A DNA stretch of 64,000 nucleotides. Origin: Thereva unica (taxonomy: Eukaryota; Arthropoda; Insecta; Diptera; Therevidae). This document shows positions 21,195 to 31,999 of this stretch, in pieces. A program made the position numbers and the translations under genes. Within the stretch, counting starts at the first letter, position 1. Each line of letters opens with the position of its first letter. The DNA lies in the NCBI GenBank assembly GCA_949987705.1, contig OX465283.1, positions 92,305,813 to 92,369,812 of the forward strand. Direction: 5' to 3'. The notes beneath the pieces were generated by a model. That model was not told the DNA's origin. It saw only the letters and a list, made by a program, of their open reading frames with translations, and made no database searches.

Positions 21195-22041
21195 TTTGCT
21201 ATGCTAGAATTCATATGGCCTTATTTATTCATTTGGCTATATTTCTGGGAAGAACTTTAGTGTGCCAAATTGCAATAAGCACAAAACCCGAAATAACAAG
21301 TGCGCTAACTTCTTTCAGTATTTGGGCATAATAATAGATTTTCAAAACGACCGTTACAAAGGTTAAATTGCTTGTGAATATTACTTGGAAGGTATAATAC
21401 CTTGTTAAATGTGTTTTATTAATTTTTTAAATGGAACAAAATGTTTTTAAAGACTTTTAAAGTTTTAAAGGTTATTGACACTTAGACCGTCTTTCGTCCA
21501 TTAAATTACGTTGTGTACTTTTTCTTATCTTGCAAGTTGCTATTCTTAATTATAATACTTAATTACTTATAATGACTTGGGCAACTCCATTCATATACAT
21601 ATACATGTCGGCGCTACTGATTGACCTCCTATCAATACTATCATACGTTCGATTTCGTTTATTTGTGATGAGGTTGTAATATGTAACAATATTAAATAAC
21701 TAATTCACGAGTGGTGATTTATGGTACACAATGCAGTCTGAGTGGATGGTACTTATATGGTTTTGTTTATATTAGTATTTTCGAAAATAAAAAAAAATGA
21801 TTCAAAACAGCACTGTAATAAATTTCTGGGGTAATTTTACAAAAAGGCGCTGGAAATTTTATTCACATGCAGTTTTGTAGGTTTACAACACTGCAATACG
21901 TTTACAATAATAAAAAATATTCACGACGTCAAATTCTTAGTGTGAAGTTACAAAAGTAGTAGCAATATTGCAAATTACAATTTTATACCTGCATATACCT
22001 ACAATAAGTGTGTAGTAAATAATTTTTCATTTCGTGATTTG

Positions 22042-22664
22042 CAGTGGTGGATTTGTGCTCGACTGCGCTCTAGGCCCGATCCGATGTGGCGTCTTTTTTG
22101 CTTTGTAGTATTATATTTTATTAATTAATATAATAAAACAACTAATTTACGATAATTGAAAATATTGTATTATTATAAAGATATAACAATAAATTCTTAA
22201 AATGAAACAGTAAATGAATTTTTTCACTTATGGCATATCATAAGTGCATTTCTTATCTCTATTTCCTGCAATTAAGCTCAATGCACCCAGAATTCCAGAC
22301 CACTCTTTTTCTAAAGTATAACACTTATGTCGACCAACGGGTTTAAGAAAGGCTTTTGAGGAGATACGCTGCACCAAAATCTCCCAACGATGTGTGGATA
22401 TTGTAAAAAAATTAGAGTTCTTGCAGAGTAGCAAAAAATCGACTCCTTCAGAACCCGGATTATTAGCTGCACAAGTCGCTTCTAAATTTTAAGAATATGC
22501 AACGCCTAGAACGAAATCTGCTATTTCGTGGGGGATTTAACAAATAGTTTTTAATATTGTAATATACATATGTACATACTTTTACTCAAAAATTGGGTCA
22601 CTTAGCGAGCAAAACAATAAAATGTTGCTGCCCTAAGCCAGGCCTTAGTCTAAACCTATCACTG
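22042..22664. mobile_element. hAT element, degraded, 8-bp target duplication
   Basis: 623 bp, ends CAGTGGTGG and CTATCACTG. Flanked by GTGATTTG (22034-22041) and GCGATTTG (22665-22672), an 8-bp duplication with one substitution; the right version matches the uninterrupted family sequence in copy 5 of the surrounding MITE. Subterminal CTAGGCCC and inverted GGGCAGC / GGCCTTAG are typical of one hAT lineage. A transposase fragment on the minus strand confirms the superfamily. Confidence 0.85.
22228..22434 (-). pseudogene. hAT transposase fragment
   Basis: The 68-codon frame includes NFFTISTHRWEILVQRISS and LKPVGRHK, resembling the hAT-transposase segment (F-x-SST-x-RW-x-[IL]L, then LK-x-L-x-x-TRWES) that precedes the insertion region. 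The TRWE arginine/tryptophan box has decayed. Stops and missing flanks make it a relic. Confidence 0.5.
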
Positions 22665-22934
22665 GCGATTTGTAATTTAACTGTACATTTGCACTGTGTA
22701 CTTGGCATATTTTTTTTGCAGTTCAAAAAACCGTAGAAATATTTCCTGCCAATTCGTCGCCGTATAACCTATAATAATTACCCAGTTTTACAGACTTTAC
22801 TATAGTATAGTTTTAAAAAAAATTACAATTGATATTTTAATATCATTATTACGGAGTTTTAAATATTTTGAATAGCGTGGGTGCCCAAACTACTATTTAC
22901 ATTGAAACTAATTGTTTGATTTAAATTTATCCCT

Positions 22935-23092
22935 TCACTGTAAAAAATGTTAATACTCAGCGCAAATGTACAGTAAAATTGCAAATCACGATATAACAAC
23001 TGGTTTACAACGTACTTATTGTAATATTACTATAATATGTAATTTCATATGAAGAATCTGACGTTGATCGGAAATATCCGTAATACTCAAGG
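22935..23092 (+). mobile_element. CACTGTAA MITE, copy 3, right end lost
   Basis: Starts CACTGTAAAAAATG and follows the family through AAATTGCAAATCACGATATA, GTAATTTCATATGA and GGAAATATCC. The match stops at about 23092, where the TGTGCCAA element begins. Confidence 0.65.
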
Positions 23093-23093
23093 C

Positions 23094-23795
23094 TGTGCCA
23101 AGATACAATTCAAATGTCAATTTGCATGGAAACACACTTACTTAGATTTTACAATTCATTTAAATTGTAAGGAAATATTTTTCCAAACATTCGTTTGACA
23201 GTTTATTGGATTTGCATTTGTAACTGTTGGTCAGTTTGCTATAATAAATCGTTAATTTTCAAACATCTTGCATTTGACTTCATTAGTACAATCTCCGGTT
23301 GATACACTGGCCATGCAATTGTGTAAAATATTTGTCATATGTGTGCAATCGATGGCCGTAATGCGTTATGGAATATTGAACTCCTGGGAACATTGTTTGA
23401 ATCCATTTCCAATTATTGGAAAAAAATATTCCGAATTTTTGTAATTTTCAGTGTACGATTGTCCTCACCGTATAACGTGATGCAAGAAAGACTGATTCTG
23501 CAAGATGGTAGGACATTGCAGACGCCTATCACAATAAAATTAACAGTTAAAATTTCGTACAAAATTTGAATCATTTACTTTAAAGTTATTACAAATAAGT
23601 AAATGCTTCTTGCATTCCACCTTTAGTATACTTAGCTCTTTCATTCTTCGATTGTTCCAAAAACATTAATGTAGTTCTGGGCTACTTTAAAAAAAACTAT
23701 AAAAAATTTTGTATGTTAATAAATTTCGCTGTCATCGTGTTTTCAAAAAATAATATCAATTGTCAAATGAAATGCGTGAATTGTATTTTGGCACA
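23094..23795. mobile_element. Element with TGTGCCAAGATACAATTC inverted ends
   Basis: The left end TGTGCCAAGATACAATTCA is mirrored by TGAATTGTATTTTGGCACA on the right; a CAAATGTCAA / TTGTCAAATG pair lies just inside. About 700 bp. The internal 76-codon frame has no recognised motif. Target duplication not evident. Confidence 0.55.
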
Positions 23796-24030
23796 CTAAC
23801 TACAGCCATATCCATCATTTAAGTTGTGTCTTCTGAATATATGAATATTTGCATTAATATACTGAAATTAAGTAAATTGCTTCTCTTTGGAAGTGTATAG
23901 CAAAATCACGAAGCTCTTGCACCAAATCCGACTTTATCTGAATGCATCAGTTGAGGAACTATTTTAAATATTTACTTATAATAAATATAGCTTGTAATAT
24001 AAGTGAAAAATTTTATATGTCGTACTTTTT

Positions 24031-24156
24031 CAAATAAAATTCACCTTCTTGCAATTAAAATTAATGGTTTTGCAAATAAAATTCCCCTTTTTACAAATAA
24101 AATTCACCTTCTTGCAAATAAGATTGACCCTTTTGCAATTCAAATTCAATTAAGTA
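24031..24156 (+). repeat. 21-bp tandem array, six units
   Basis: Six consecutive 21-bp units starting at 24031, 24052, 24073, 24094, 24115 and 24136, each resembling CAAATAAAATTCACCTTCTTG; units 1 and 4 are identical. The period is exactly seven codons and the + frame is open across it, but nothing suggests it is translated. Confidence 0.85.
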
Positions 24157-24217
24157 CTTCTACCTTCTAAGCTTCGGTCAAGCTCGACACACCATAATCT
24201 ATTAATATTCATACATC

Positions 24218-24700
24218 TTGTTGGAAAGAAAAGACACACTCTACCTTTTCTACCACCACATTCTCCATTGCAGAAGACAATCGAGGAAGTCTTTTCCAAA
24301 ATCAAGTTTAGTGCAAGAAATAAGTGTGTCAGTCGATCCCTTAAATATCGATAATCTGATAGATTTAACTCATATCTCTTTTGGAACTGTTAAGTTTACA
24401 AATTGCTATAATTAATATGAATATGCTATGTTACCAACGGCTTGGAAAACTGTTATACACTAGCTTATGTACATATGAAAATACATTATAACTGGATTGT
24501 TGATTTATCTGTTTAGTGTTTTCATACATTTCTTCATCCCTATACTTATGAATTTATATGAATTATAATAATTGTTTTTTTGAAGCGTAGCTTTTTTCCG
24601 GACGTTTTATGGGGATTTTTAAGGGGAGTAAACCTGGAATAACTTTTAAAAATCATCACCGTTAGCTTTAACAAAGCACTCCGATTAGTGTGCTGAGTGT
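24218..24700. other. Spacer, nothing recognised
   Basis: AT-rich intronic sequence between the 21-bp array and the 7-bp array. The 65-codon frame at its start has no motif. Confidence 0.5.
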
Positions 24701-24860
24701 ACAGTGTACTGTGTCCTATATACTATGAATTGTGTGCTATAAACTATGTACAATTAACTATGTACTATGTTCTGTGTACCTACTGTGTATTATGTATATT
24801 ATATTCTATGTACTATGCACTGTGTACTACGCACTATGTACTATGTACTATTTATTATTT
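24695..24860 (+). repeat. Degenerate 7-bp minisatellite (TGTACTA-type)
   Basis: Runs of TGTACTA, TGCACTG, CGCACTA and similar heptamers, best preserved at 24797-24852. The tyrosine/cysteine-rich ORF across it is a low-complexity artefact. Confidence 0.75.
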
Positions 24861-25570
24861 ACTTTGAGATTTTTACTACGCATTAAGTGTTACGTAAATA
24901 TGGCGCAACTATAGATGCATTATGAGTTGAGTTAAGTGGAGTTGAGTTGAGTTAAGTGGTCTCAAAGCTGATGCGACGATCTAAGGCGCGGCGAATACCT
25001 CATTGGCGAAAGTAATGATCTAAAGAAAAGTAACAAAAGAGTTCGAAGTACCTACGACAATTTCTTAGACAAGGTATGGACTAGCCCAACCCTTTTTAAC
25101 CTAGCCCTAGAATGGGTGAAAGGAAAACGTCTGTCCTGAGAAGTCCATTAATAGCAACACAGTCTGTACAATTACTTAGATAAGCAGTACTTTTTGGCAG
25201 CAATAGAAGTTTATGTCGAGTTAAAAGAGGCGGCAAAAGATATACATTACGCAAGTGTTATGCATTATGTATTTAACAGATGTTATTGAAATTTACTATT
25301 GCTTAGCTACCCTGTCCGATGGGGGTTGGGCGCTGGGCTAACTATCGGAGGCCGTTAAAACACCAGTTAATAAACATATAGTTTATATACAACATAAACA
25401 TTTTTGAACAATTGGAAATCTCTAAAATATTACCATGCTACATTTGCTTTACATGCGTAAAAACTTCGCTTCTTTCAGGAGTCCCGCGACACCTCCACTA
25501 GTTTTTTTTAAATGTAATTAATACATATATAATGTAGAACTGCTTAATTTCCAAACGGGTGGATTTCATT

Positions 25571-25660
25571 TGCAATAAATTTGTAAAAAGGTGAATTTAT
25601 TTTGAAAAGGATTAATTTGATTTGATGGGTGAATTCAATGTGAAAAAACTGTAATCATTC
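25571..25660 (-). repeat. Inverted, diverged copies of the 21-bp array
   Basis: Read on the minus strand, this holds three to four units like CAAAATAAATTCACCTTTTTA and CAAATCAAATTAATCC, the same unit as at 24031-24156 but in opposite orientation about 1.4 kb away. Confidence 0.55.
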
Positions 25661-26800
25661 ATAAAGTTTTCTTTTGATTGAATCACAGGTTATTTCAAAG
25701 CTAAGTAGTTGATTCGAATTTCTATTCCGTTTAAAAGTTATAAAACAGGCAATGCTTTTATTTATTAGTCAATATCTATCCTTCATCCGAAACCGTTTCT
25801 ATATGACCTATTATCTATAGTCATATGTATTAATGCCTCCGGTTACAACCGGAAGCATGAATTTGAGCCCCGAATGTTTGCTAAAAATAAACGGGGATAC
25901 ATTCGATCGGTGCAGTTTTTATGTAGCTACACGATGTTGTGTTTGTGACTCCAACTTCTACTTTGCCTTTTTCCGCTCTCAAGAATTTGGAACTCATCAA
26001 CAGACAAACTACTAGTTTTTTTGAAAATCGGGAACGTTCTGTTAGAATTTACATTTTATTCATTTCATGTTTCAATTTCATTGTTCCGAGCATATTGTTT
26101 TTTTGCTAAAAGATAAAGATTTACTAGTCATCACAAATCACTTAGTCGTTGCTGCGCATTGCAAGGCTATCAATTTTAAAACTTTAGCTTCAAAAACCCT
26201 AAATCTGTTAAAAATATCAAAGGAGCTACAATTCACTTAGTTACACTTAGTTACACTTAAGTTACTTAGAGCTTGGCTCAAGCTATTTTATCAAATCTTG
26301 ATTATTATTAATAAAGAGCCTCCACGACGTTTTTCCATTGAATTCTGTTTTGAACAGTCTTCTTGGTTTCAAGTCAAGTTTTGGCACTCTCTGAAAGTGA
26401 ATTAGTGGAAATTACTAGTCATTTTTCACTAAATCAAAATGTCATGTTTACAATTATGAATTAAATATGTATAATAATAACCTATAAATATTGTTATTGA
26501 AACATAACACGTTTGAATATAACATTACCGTAGTTTAAAGAAAAAATAAGTTATTTACATAATAAATAAATATAATAATAAATGTTTGAATAATCTTACT
26601 TGTTAATAGAAAAAGAACGCATTATTTTCACTAAATAAAACCCACAATAACTAATATAAAAATCGAGCCACCTAGCAATAAATAGAAAAGTTCAATATAC
26701 TTTGTCAACAAACTTGGCATTTACCTTGTAGATACGTAGAGATTTATTGATGAAAACTTGTATTTCATTTAGATCCGCTAAGTTTAAGAACCAGGTATGA
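25661..26800. other. AT-rich spacer
   Basis: No gene. Contains a short perfect stem CCGGTTACAACCGG near 25838 and three CACTTAGTTA repeats at about 26234-26265. Otherwise unstructured. Confidence 0.5.
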
Positions 26801-26812
26801 CTGCCACAGAGT

Positions 26813-26975
26813 ACGCAAAAAATGTAAATTTATAGTAAAATTACAAATCACTTATTCCAATTTTTGTAACTTCATATGATTAGGAATCCTCCTAATAATG
26901 TGTATTGTAAATATACAAAACTACTTATGTATAAAACTTCCAGTACTAGGTTAGAGGTTAGTTTTTACAGTGTAG
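26813..26975 (+). mobile_element. CACTGTAA MITE, copy 4
   Basis: The family middle (AAAATTACAAATCACTTATT, GTAACTTCATATGATTAGGA) and the right end TTTTTACAGTG at 26963-26973 are clear; the left terminus is mutated (GAGTACGCAAAAAATG). Confidence 0.65.
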
Positions 26976-27079
26976 AAATTATACTGCCGAGGTAACATTT
27001 ACGTTTTCTATCATACTATCTTTTATTATTAATGGATTAGTGTATGTTGTGTTGACTCTAATTCTCTTCTTACTTTTAT

Positions 27080-27900
27080 TCTTAGACCTATTTGTAGTCA
27101 TTATTTCCTGCACGACAACGCGCGAACCCAAAAAGACATCGAATTTGTTGAGGTGTCTTTCGAAGCGAAAAGATTTTATATAAAATTCGGTCCAGCCATT
27201 TTTTTGGGAAAAGACGACATAAGTGATTTTTGTACCGCGCAAACTAAAAACTATATCGACTTCTTTGAGGTGCCGAACGAAAGCGGCTATTAACGAAAAA
27301 ATGCTTTGAACAAATTTCATAACATTCGGTCTTCTTGTTTAATTGAAAAAAACATCGGTTATGTGTCAGAAAGACCTTGAATTGATAAGTTTAGAATGAG
27401 ACCCGTGTTAGACGAAGTGATCTGCAGCAGCACTTTTTTGACGGGGAATTGTTTTACGCCTTAAAGTTTCAGGAAATTGTAGTTCTTATCGGAATTTCCA
27501 ATAGCTACCGAAAAATTTGAACTTTTTGGCAAAGTCTGACAAGTACTTTACATTGATTAGTTCTGCTAATATCTCCGGAATGCTTCGGGATTTCCAAATG
27601 AAGTCATTCGCTTCCCAGTTGATCAGCTGCGCCGTTTAAATACGCTCAATATGTATTCGAACACCCACTCTAGTGAAGCGAATGAAGTATGAAGGAAATG
27701 TGTGTTTGCTAACGTTTAGGAAAAACAAATTTTCTAGAAATATCTTGTGGGTTACCACTATTATAGTTATTTGAACTAGCTTCTTTCATTATTACTTTGT
27801 CACCAGTTCTGATACTATTCAATTTCCCACTAGTGCTAGGCGTACTACTATTTTGAAAGAAGTAATTTTATTCCGCCTACGTTCATCACACTTGAAAGTT
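27080..27900 (+). repeat. Family R repeat, copy 2
   Basis: Shares TAGTCATTATTTCCTGCACG, CGCGCGAACC, AAAAACTATATCGACTTCTT, TGAGGTGCCGAACGAA, GTGTCAGAAAGACCTTGAAT and the 3' part (CCGGAA..TTTCCAAATGAAGTC, ATTCGCTT) with copy 3. Shorter and lacking the full tandem array. Confidence 0.7.
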
Positions 27901-28283
27901 GATCGTGTGGGCTGAAGTGGTAGGTAGGCCATGAAGCTATTGAAACTAAACTGAAGTGAAAATTCCCAAAATTACCAGTTTTTTAGATTTTTCATCTGTT
28001 CCTTTTGGTTGAGGGTAAAAATAATAGTCTACGATCTATTCTCAGACCTACCAAATAAGTCAACCCGTTTCGGAGGAGTTCGATAACAAACACTGTGACA
28101 CGATATTTTTATGTTTGGAACATGTGATCATTGAATTGCAGATCCTCAGTTAAAGTTACCCCTAAAATGTTAGGAATTCGGTCAGCCGTTAGATTTCATT
28201 GCCGACTGACGCTTTCATTTTCTGTTAACATAATTTGTCTTTTATGACGTCGCCTAGTAACTTCTATTTGCGTATACGAGCTT

Positions 28284-28515
28284 CACTGTAACAAATCTCT
28301 GTGAACATTTTACATAGTGGCATTGGAAATTTTATTCACAAGCAATTTTATAAATTGACATGTATTACGCATTCATGCAAATTTAAATTCATTGCAGTTA
28401 AAAAATTTGTAGGAATATTACAAAACTTTAATATAACTAAAATCAGTTTTTATATCGCGATTTGTAATGTTACTGAACATTTGGACTGTGAATTTACAAT
28501 TTTTTTTACTGGGCA
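28284..28515 (-). mobile_element. CACTGTAA MITE, copy 5 (most complete)
   Basis: About 230 bp, CACTGTAACAAATC at the left and TTTTTACTGGG at the right. On the minus strand it aligns end to end with copy 1. The predicted ORFs on either strand follow element structure and are not conserved. Confidence 0.7.
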
Positions 28516-28569
28516 GCGAATCTTTGAGAAACTGATAGATAATGAGAAATCTCTTTGCTATCACTACTA

Positions 28570-29558
28570 GGGGAGCGGAGGCTAATATCGTACACCTAAC
28601 CTTAGGCACCATTTTCTTTCAATCTATTTAATACAAAACAAAGTATTATGTATCAAGTCGTCCTAAATTTGTTCTAGTTTTATAATATGAATGATGCACA
28701 TTTGAATACAACTATTATGAAAGCGTCAAAAATAAAAAATTTTAAAAAGTTATATGTACGGAATTACCCGACACTTGCGTATAATTCCGTACGTTGTTCG
28801 TCTAGCAAAATCAAAACACATCCAATGGCATCGAAATCGTTGCGCGGAATGACGAAATAACTTACGAGGATACAATACACTACTAACCGAAGGAGTGCGA
28901 CAAAGAAAAACATATGTTACTTGATTTCTACAGTTTAAACACTGCTGTACGGAATTAAGCCTGGACCTAATATTCCGTACCGTACCGTAACAAAATTGAA
29001 CGAATCTGAGCTCAGTTACGGCATTTTGACAGATGCCCTAAATGAAAACGTAAAGTGGCAAGTGACAAGTGCAAAATGGATAGCATAAACAAAGATTTAA
29101 GACATTTATTTGCATTATTTAAGCTGTGGAAGCATTACAAACAGATTAGAAGTGATCAGAGGAAAAGAAGGAATAAAAATCGCGCAATAAATAAAATGAG
29201 AAACATCCACGGATATTACTGTGTAACATGTGTAACCTACTTATTATGATTATTTCTAGAAAAAAAGGAAATGGCAATTTGAAAGATTGTTGTGTAGGGT
29301 AATAATTATAATATTTCAAGTCATTTACTGCTCCAATATTTAAAAAAATTGTTAAAATGTGAACAAGTTTTTTAAATAGCTAACACCATTACGGACTATT
29401 CGAGAATTTAACGAACATTCGGCAAGTTTATTAAGTCAATTTAGGTCGGTGCCATATGAACACTTATGTTCGTAGGTTACGGTACTTACGGTTACGGTAC
29501 GGTACGGAATATTAGGTCAGGGCTTTAGCCGCTGTACGATATTAGCCTCCGCTCCCCT
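28570..29558. mobile_element. Inverted-repeat element with GGGGAGCGG ends and TA flanks, interrupted
   Basis: Left GGGGAGCGGAGGCTAATATC, then GTAC; the right end is the exact inverted counterpart. TA is present on both flanks (28568-28569, 29559-29560), suggesting a TA-inserting (Tc1/mariner-like) element. About 420 bp of its own sequence remain; the rest is the nested element at 28958-29524. No transposase. Confidence 0.85.
28958..29524. mobile_element. Harbinger-like MITE, AGCCTGGACC ends, TTA duplication
   Basis: 567 bp flanked by TTA at 28955-28957 and 29525-29527. Ends AGCCTGGACCTAATATTCC and the inverse, followed by GTACCGTACCGTAAC on both sides. Shares interior with the shorter copy at 13147-13310. 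A 64-codon ORF (29055-29249) with a basic RSDQRKRRNKNR stretch may be a vestige of a Harbinger transposase N-terminus. Confidence 0.85.
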
Positions 29559-29565
29559 ATATTTG

Positions 29566-29740
29566 AGTAATAATGTTCAGTAAACAACAAGAACAAGACG
29601 AGACTAATATTGTCTTGGTCTTGCACAGTTAGTCTTGGGCTTGAACTTGTGAGAATGGCGATGTATTGGCCTTGGTCTTGCAAGCATAGCTAAACCTTGT
29701 TCTTGTTTTTGCTGGTGACTTATCGTAACAGTTAAAAATA
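29566..29740. repeat. CTTGGTCTTGCA-type repeat, copy 1
   Basis: Strand-asymmetric tract of CAAGAACAAGAC and GTCTTGGTCTTGCA words, related to 31655-31757 and to the complete element at 41066-41234. Left boundary ATAATGTTCAGTAAAC; ends not clear. Confidence 0.6.
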
Positions 29741-30056
29741 AATTAAAAAATATATTATGTATATCTAGTTATTGTACTTTATTTTAATTTTTTAATTTTA
29801 ATTTAACTGTAATATAATAATATGCATTCCTTCATTTAATATGAGGGCCTGAAGAAGTCGAAGGAGAACCTCTATTCCGCAAAGGTGTTATGTTAACAAA
29901 AACACTGGGCTACGCTCGTAAAAACATATATATTTATACGTCTTGCAATTTTGTCTTAATTTTAATTTTTTTAAATTTCTTGTTTTTTAGGTCGTGGCTA
30001 ATGTCTGTGGGTAAATAAATCACTAATTCGAATAAGTATCATACACACTATTAGTA

Positions 30057-31520
30057 ACTTCCCTGTATAGGAAGTTATTAGGTGTGTTCGCGTACTCGCC
30101 TGCGGGTTTCATCGGGCGCCAGAAAGCGCCCGAAACCGCCAGATTTCTGTTCTGTGCTGTAGGAACGAAAATCGGCCCGAAAATCGAAATCGAAAATTTC
30201 AACATATTTTCATCTTTCAAGGTCCCAGGAGCATTTTAAGCAAAAAATTGGGAGGAAGTATGTGTGTGTGTGTGTGTGCGTACGGATGTGGTCATTTTTT
30301 CCTGCACGATATCGCGCGAACCATAAAAGATATCGACTTCGTTGAGGTGTCGTTCGAAGCGTATTAACCGAAATATGATCTGAAAAGATTTTCATAAAAT
30401 TCGGTCCAGCCGTTTTTTTGTTTAAGCGGCGTAAGTGATTTTTGTACCTGAACGATCGCCCGAACCACGAAAGGTATTGACTTACTTGAGGTGCCGTTCG
30501 TATTAGCGTATTAGCGACAATATAATCTGAAAAGATTTTTATAATATTCGGTCGAGCGGTTTTTTGGTTTAAATGACATAAGTGATTTTTGTACCTGCAC
30601 GATATCGCGCGAACTATAAAAGATATCGACTTAGTTGACATGCCGTTCGAAGAGTATTAACCAAAATATGATCTGAAAAGATTTTCATAAAATTCGGTCG
30701 AGCCGTTTTTTTTAAGCTTCGTAAGTGATTTTTGTACCTGCACGATACCGCCCAAACTAAAAACTATATCGACTTCGAGGTGCCGAAAAAAGAATATTAA
30801 CGAAGAAATGCTCCGAAAAAAATTTCATGATATTCGGTTGGGCATTTTTTGTTTAAATAGGTAAACTTCGGCTAATTGTCAGAAAGACCTTAAATTGACA
30901 AGTTTTGCTAATATTTCATAAACTCGATGAAAAGAGACCCGTTCCTAACGAAGTGATCTTTTTGGGTTCTGCACAGCTATAGTCTTCGAACAAAACATCA
31001 CTTGTCAAAATCCGACAACCTTTCAAAATCGTGCAAAAATTTCGTTACCCTTTGCAAACAGCGCGAATTTTTCAAACCTTGGATTGGCAGTTTTTGACGG
31101 GGAATTGTTTTCTACGCGTGATACAGTTTCAGGAAATTGCTGTTCACCCCGGGATTTCCAGTAGTTACCGCAAAATTGGTTCCTTTTGGTCTAGTCTGAA
31201 AAGTACTTAACAGTTACAGTTTTGCTAATATCTCCGGAAAGCTTTGGAATTTCCAAATGAAGTCATTCGCTTTTCAGTTTGTCAATGGCGCTTTAATACG
31301 AATTTGAACACCCGCTTTAGTGCAGCGAGCGAAATACGGAGGAAATGTTTGTTTGCTAACGTTCAGGAAAAACAAATTCTCTAGAAAAATCTTGTGGATT
31401 TACTAGTATTATAGTTATTTGAACTACTACTGATACTAGCCAATTTTCCACTAGTGCTAAACGTATAACTATTTTGTCAGAAGTCAGTTTATTCCATCTT
31501 CGTTCATCATACTGGGAAGT
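30057..31520 (+). repeat. Family R repeat, copy 3 (longest)
   Basis: Bounded by TAACTTCCC (30057) and GGGAAGTTA (about 31515-31523), suggesting inverted termini. A G+C stem GGGCGC..GCGCCC lies at about 30113-30132. After a (TG)n stretch comes a tandem array (separate entry), then the unique 3' part GAAGTGATCTTTTTGGG, CATCACTTGTCAAAATCC, GACGGGGAATTGTTTTC. No coding capacity. Family unknown; possibly a non-autonomous DNA element given the inverted ends. Confidence 0.7.
30290..30870 (+). repeat. 145-bp tandem array inside family R
   Basis: Four units, each beginning with a CCTGCACGATATCGCGCGAA-like phrase (near 30301, 30448, 30592 and 30738), then AAAGATATCGACTT, GAGGTGCCGTTCG, GAAAAGATTTTCATAAAATT, CGGTC and GTAAGTGATTTTTGTA. 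Units differ by substitutions and small indels. Copy 1 of family R has two units, so the number varies. Confidence 0.85.
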
Positions 31521-31654
31521 TAATTGTGTGGACCGAAGGGGTCAAACCCACATCCCAACTAGTTTAATTTTTGTTTTCGTATATAGGGGTAGACGTGCCA
31601 GCTGAAGATCAAACATCAGAATCTGACGGTTATAGTGTTTGTGAAAAATTTTAT

Positions 31655-31757
31655 TCTTGCTCTTGGACTTAGGCTTGCACAGCTAGTCTTGGAATTGACC
31701 TTGCGAACATATCTAAGGGTTGATCTTGATCTTGCTAAATGTGCTCATCACTATTGA
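31655..31757. repeat. CTTGGTCTTGCA-type repeat, copy 2
   Basis: TTCTTGCTCTTGGACTTAGG, CTTGCACAGCTAGTCTTGG and CTTGATCTTGCTAAATGTGC, ending GCTCATCACTA like the complete copy at 41 kb. Confidence 0.6.
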
Positions 31758-31899
31758 GCATTACAGTAGGTACTATTTGGACTATCATATGTTATTACTG
31801 AGTATAATTCATCATCACTACTGCTAATATGGTCATTAAAGTGATAGCCACCAATTTTTATTCCCGGAAACACTGCATGTAGCACTTAGCGCATTTAGC

Positions 31900-31985
31900 T
31901 AAGAAATCGACACCGTCGGCTTATGTAGCCCAAAACATCTGACTAGCATCCGAAAGGTCCGTGGTTCAATTTCGCAGTGTTGACG
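31900..31985 (+). repeat. tRNA-like SINE remnant
   Basis: TGTAGCCCAAAACATCTGAC resembles an A-box region, CTAGCATCC an anticodon arm, and GTGGTTCAATTTC a B box at about 31955-31967. The arrangement parallels the SINE copies at 45.6 and 46.2 kb but is more diverged. It does not fold as a complete tRNA. Confidence 0.45.
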
Positions 31986-31999
31986 TTGACTTCTTTTAA

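Larger units (their letters stand above)
21811..22725 (-). mobile_element. CACTGTAA MITE, copy 2, split by a hAT element
   Basis: Inverted relative to copy 1. The left part CACTGTAATAAATTTC continues through GGAAATTTTATTCACATGCA; the right part after 22672 (TAATTTAACTGTACATTTGC) matches the corresponding part of copy 5 at about 28467-28500. The 22042-22664 element lies between them. Confidence 0.7.

Noticed and set aside
24732..24914. 60-codon Tyr/Leu/Cys-rich ORF
   Set aside because: It is a translation of a 7-bp minisatellite; no protein signal.
24031..25660. CRISPR-like array of short repeats
   Set aside because: Units are contiguous 21-bp tandem repeats without spacers, and the DNA is eukaryotic.
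30210..30641. 143-codon minus-strand ORF with repeated YKNHLRRLN segments
   Set aside because: The internal protein repeats mirror the 145-bp DNA tandem repeat; the frame is not conserved in other family R copies.
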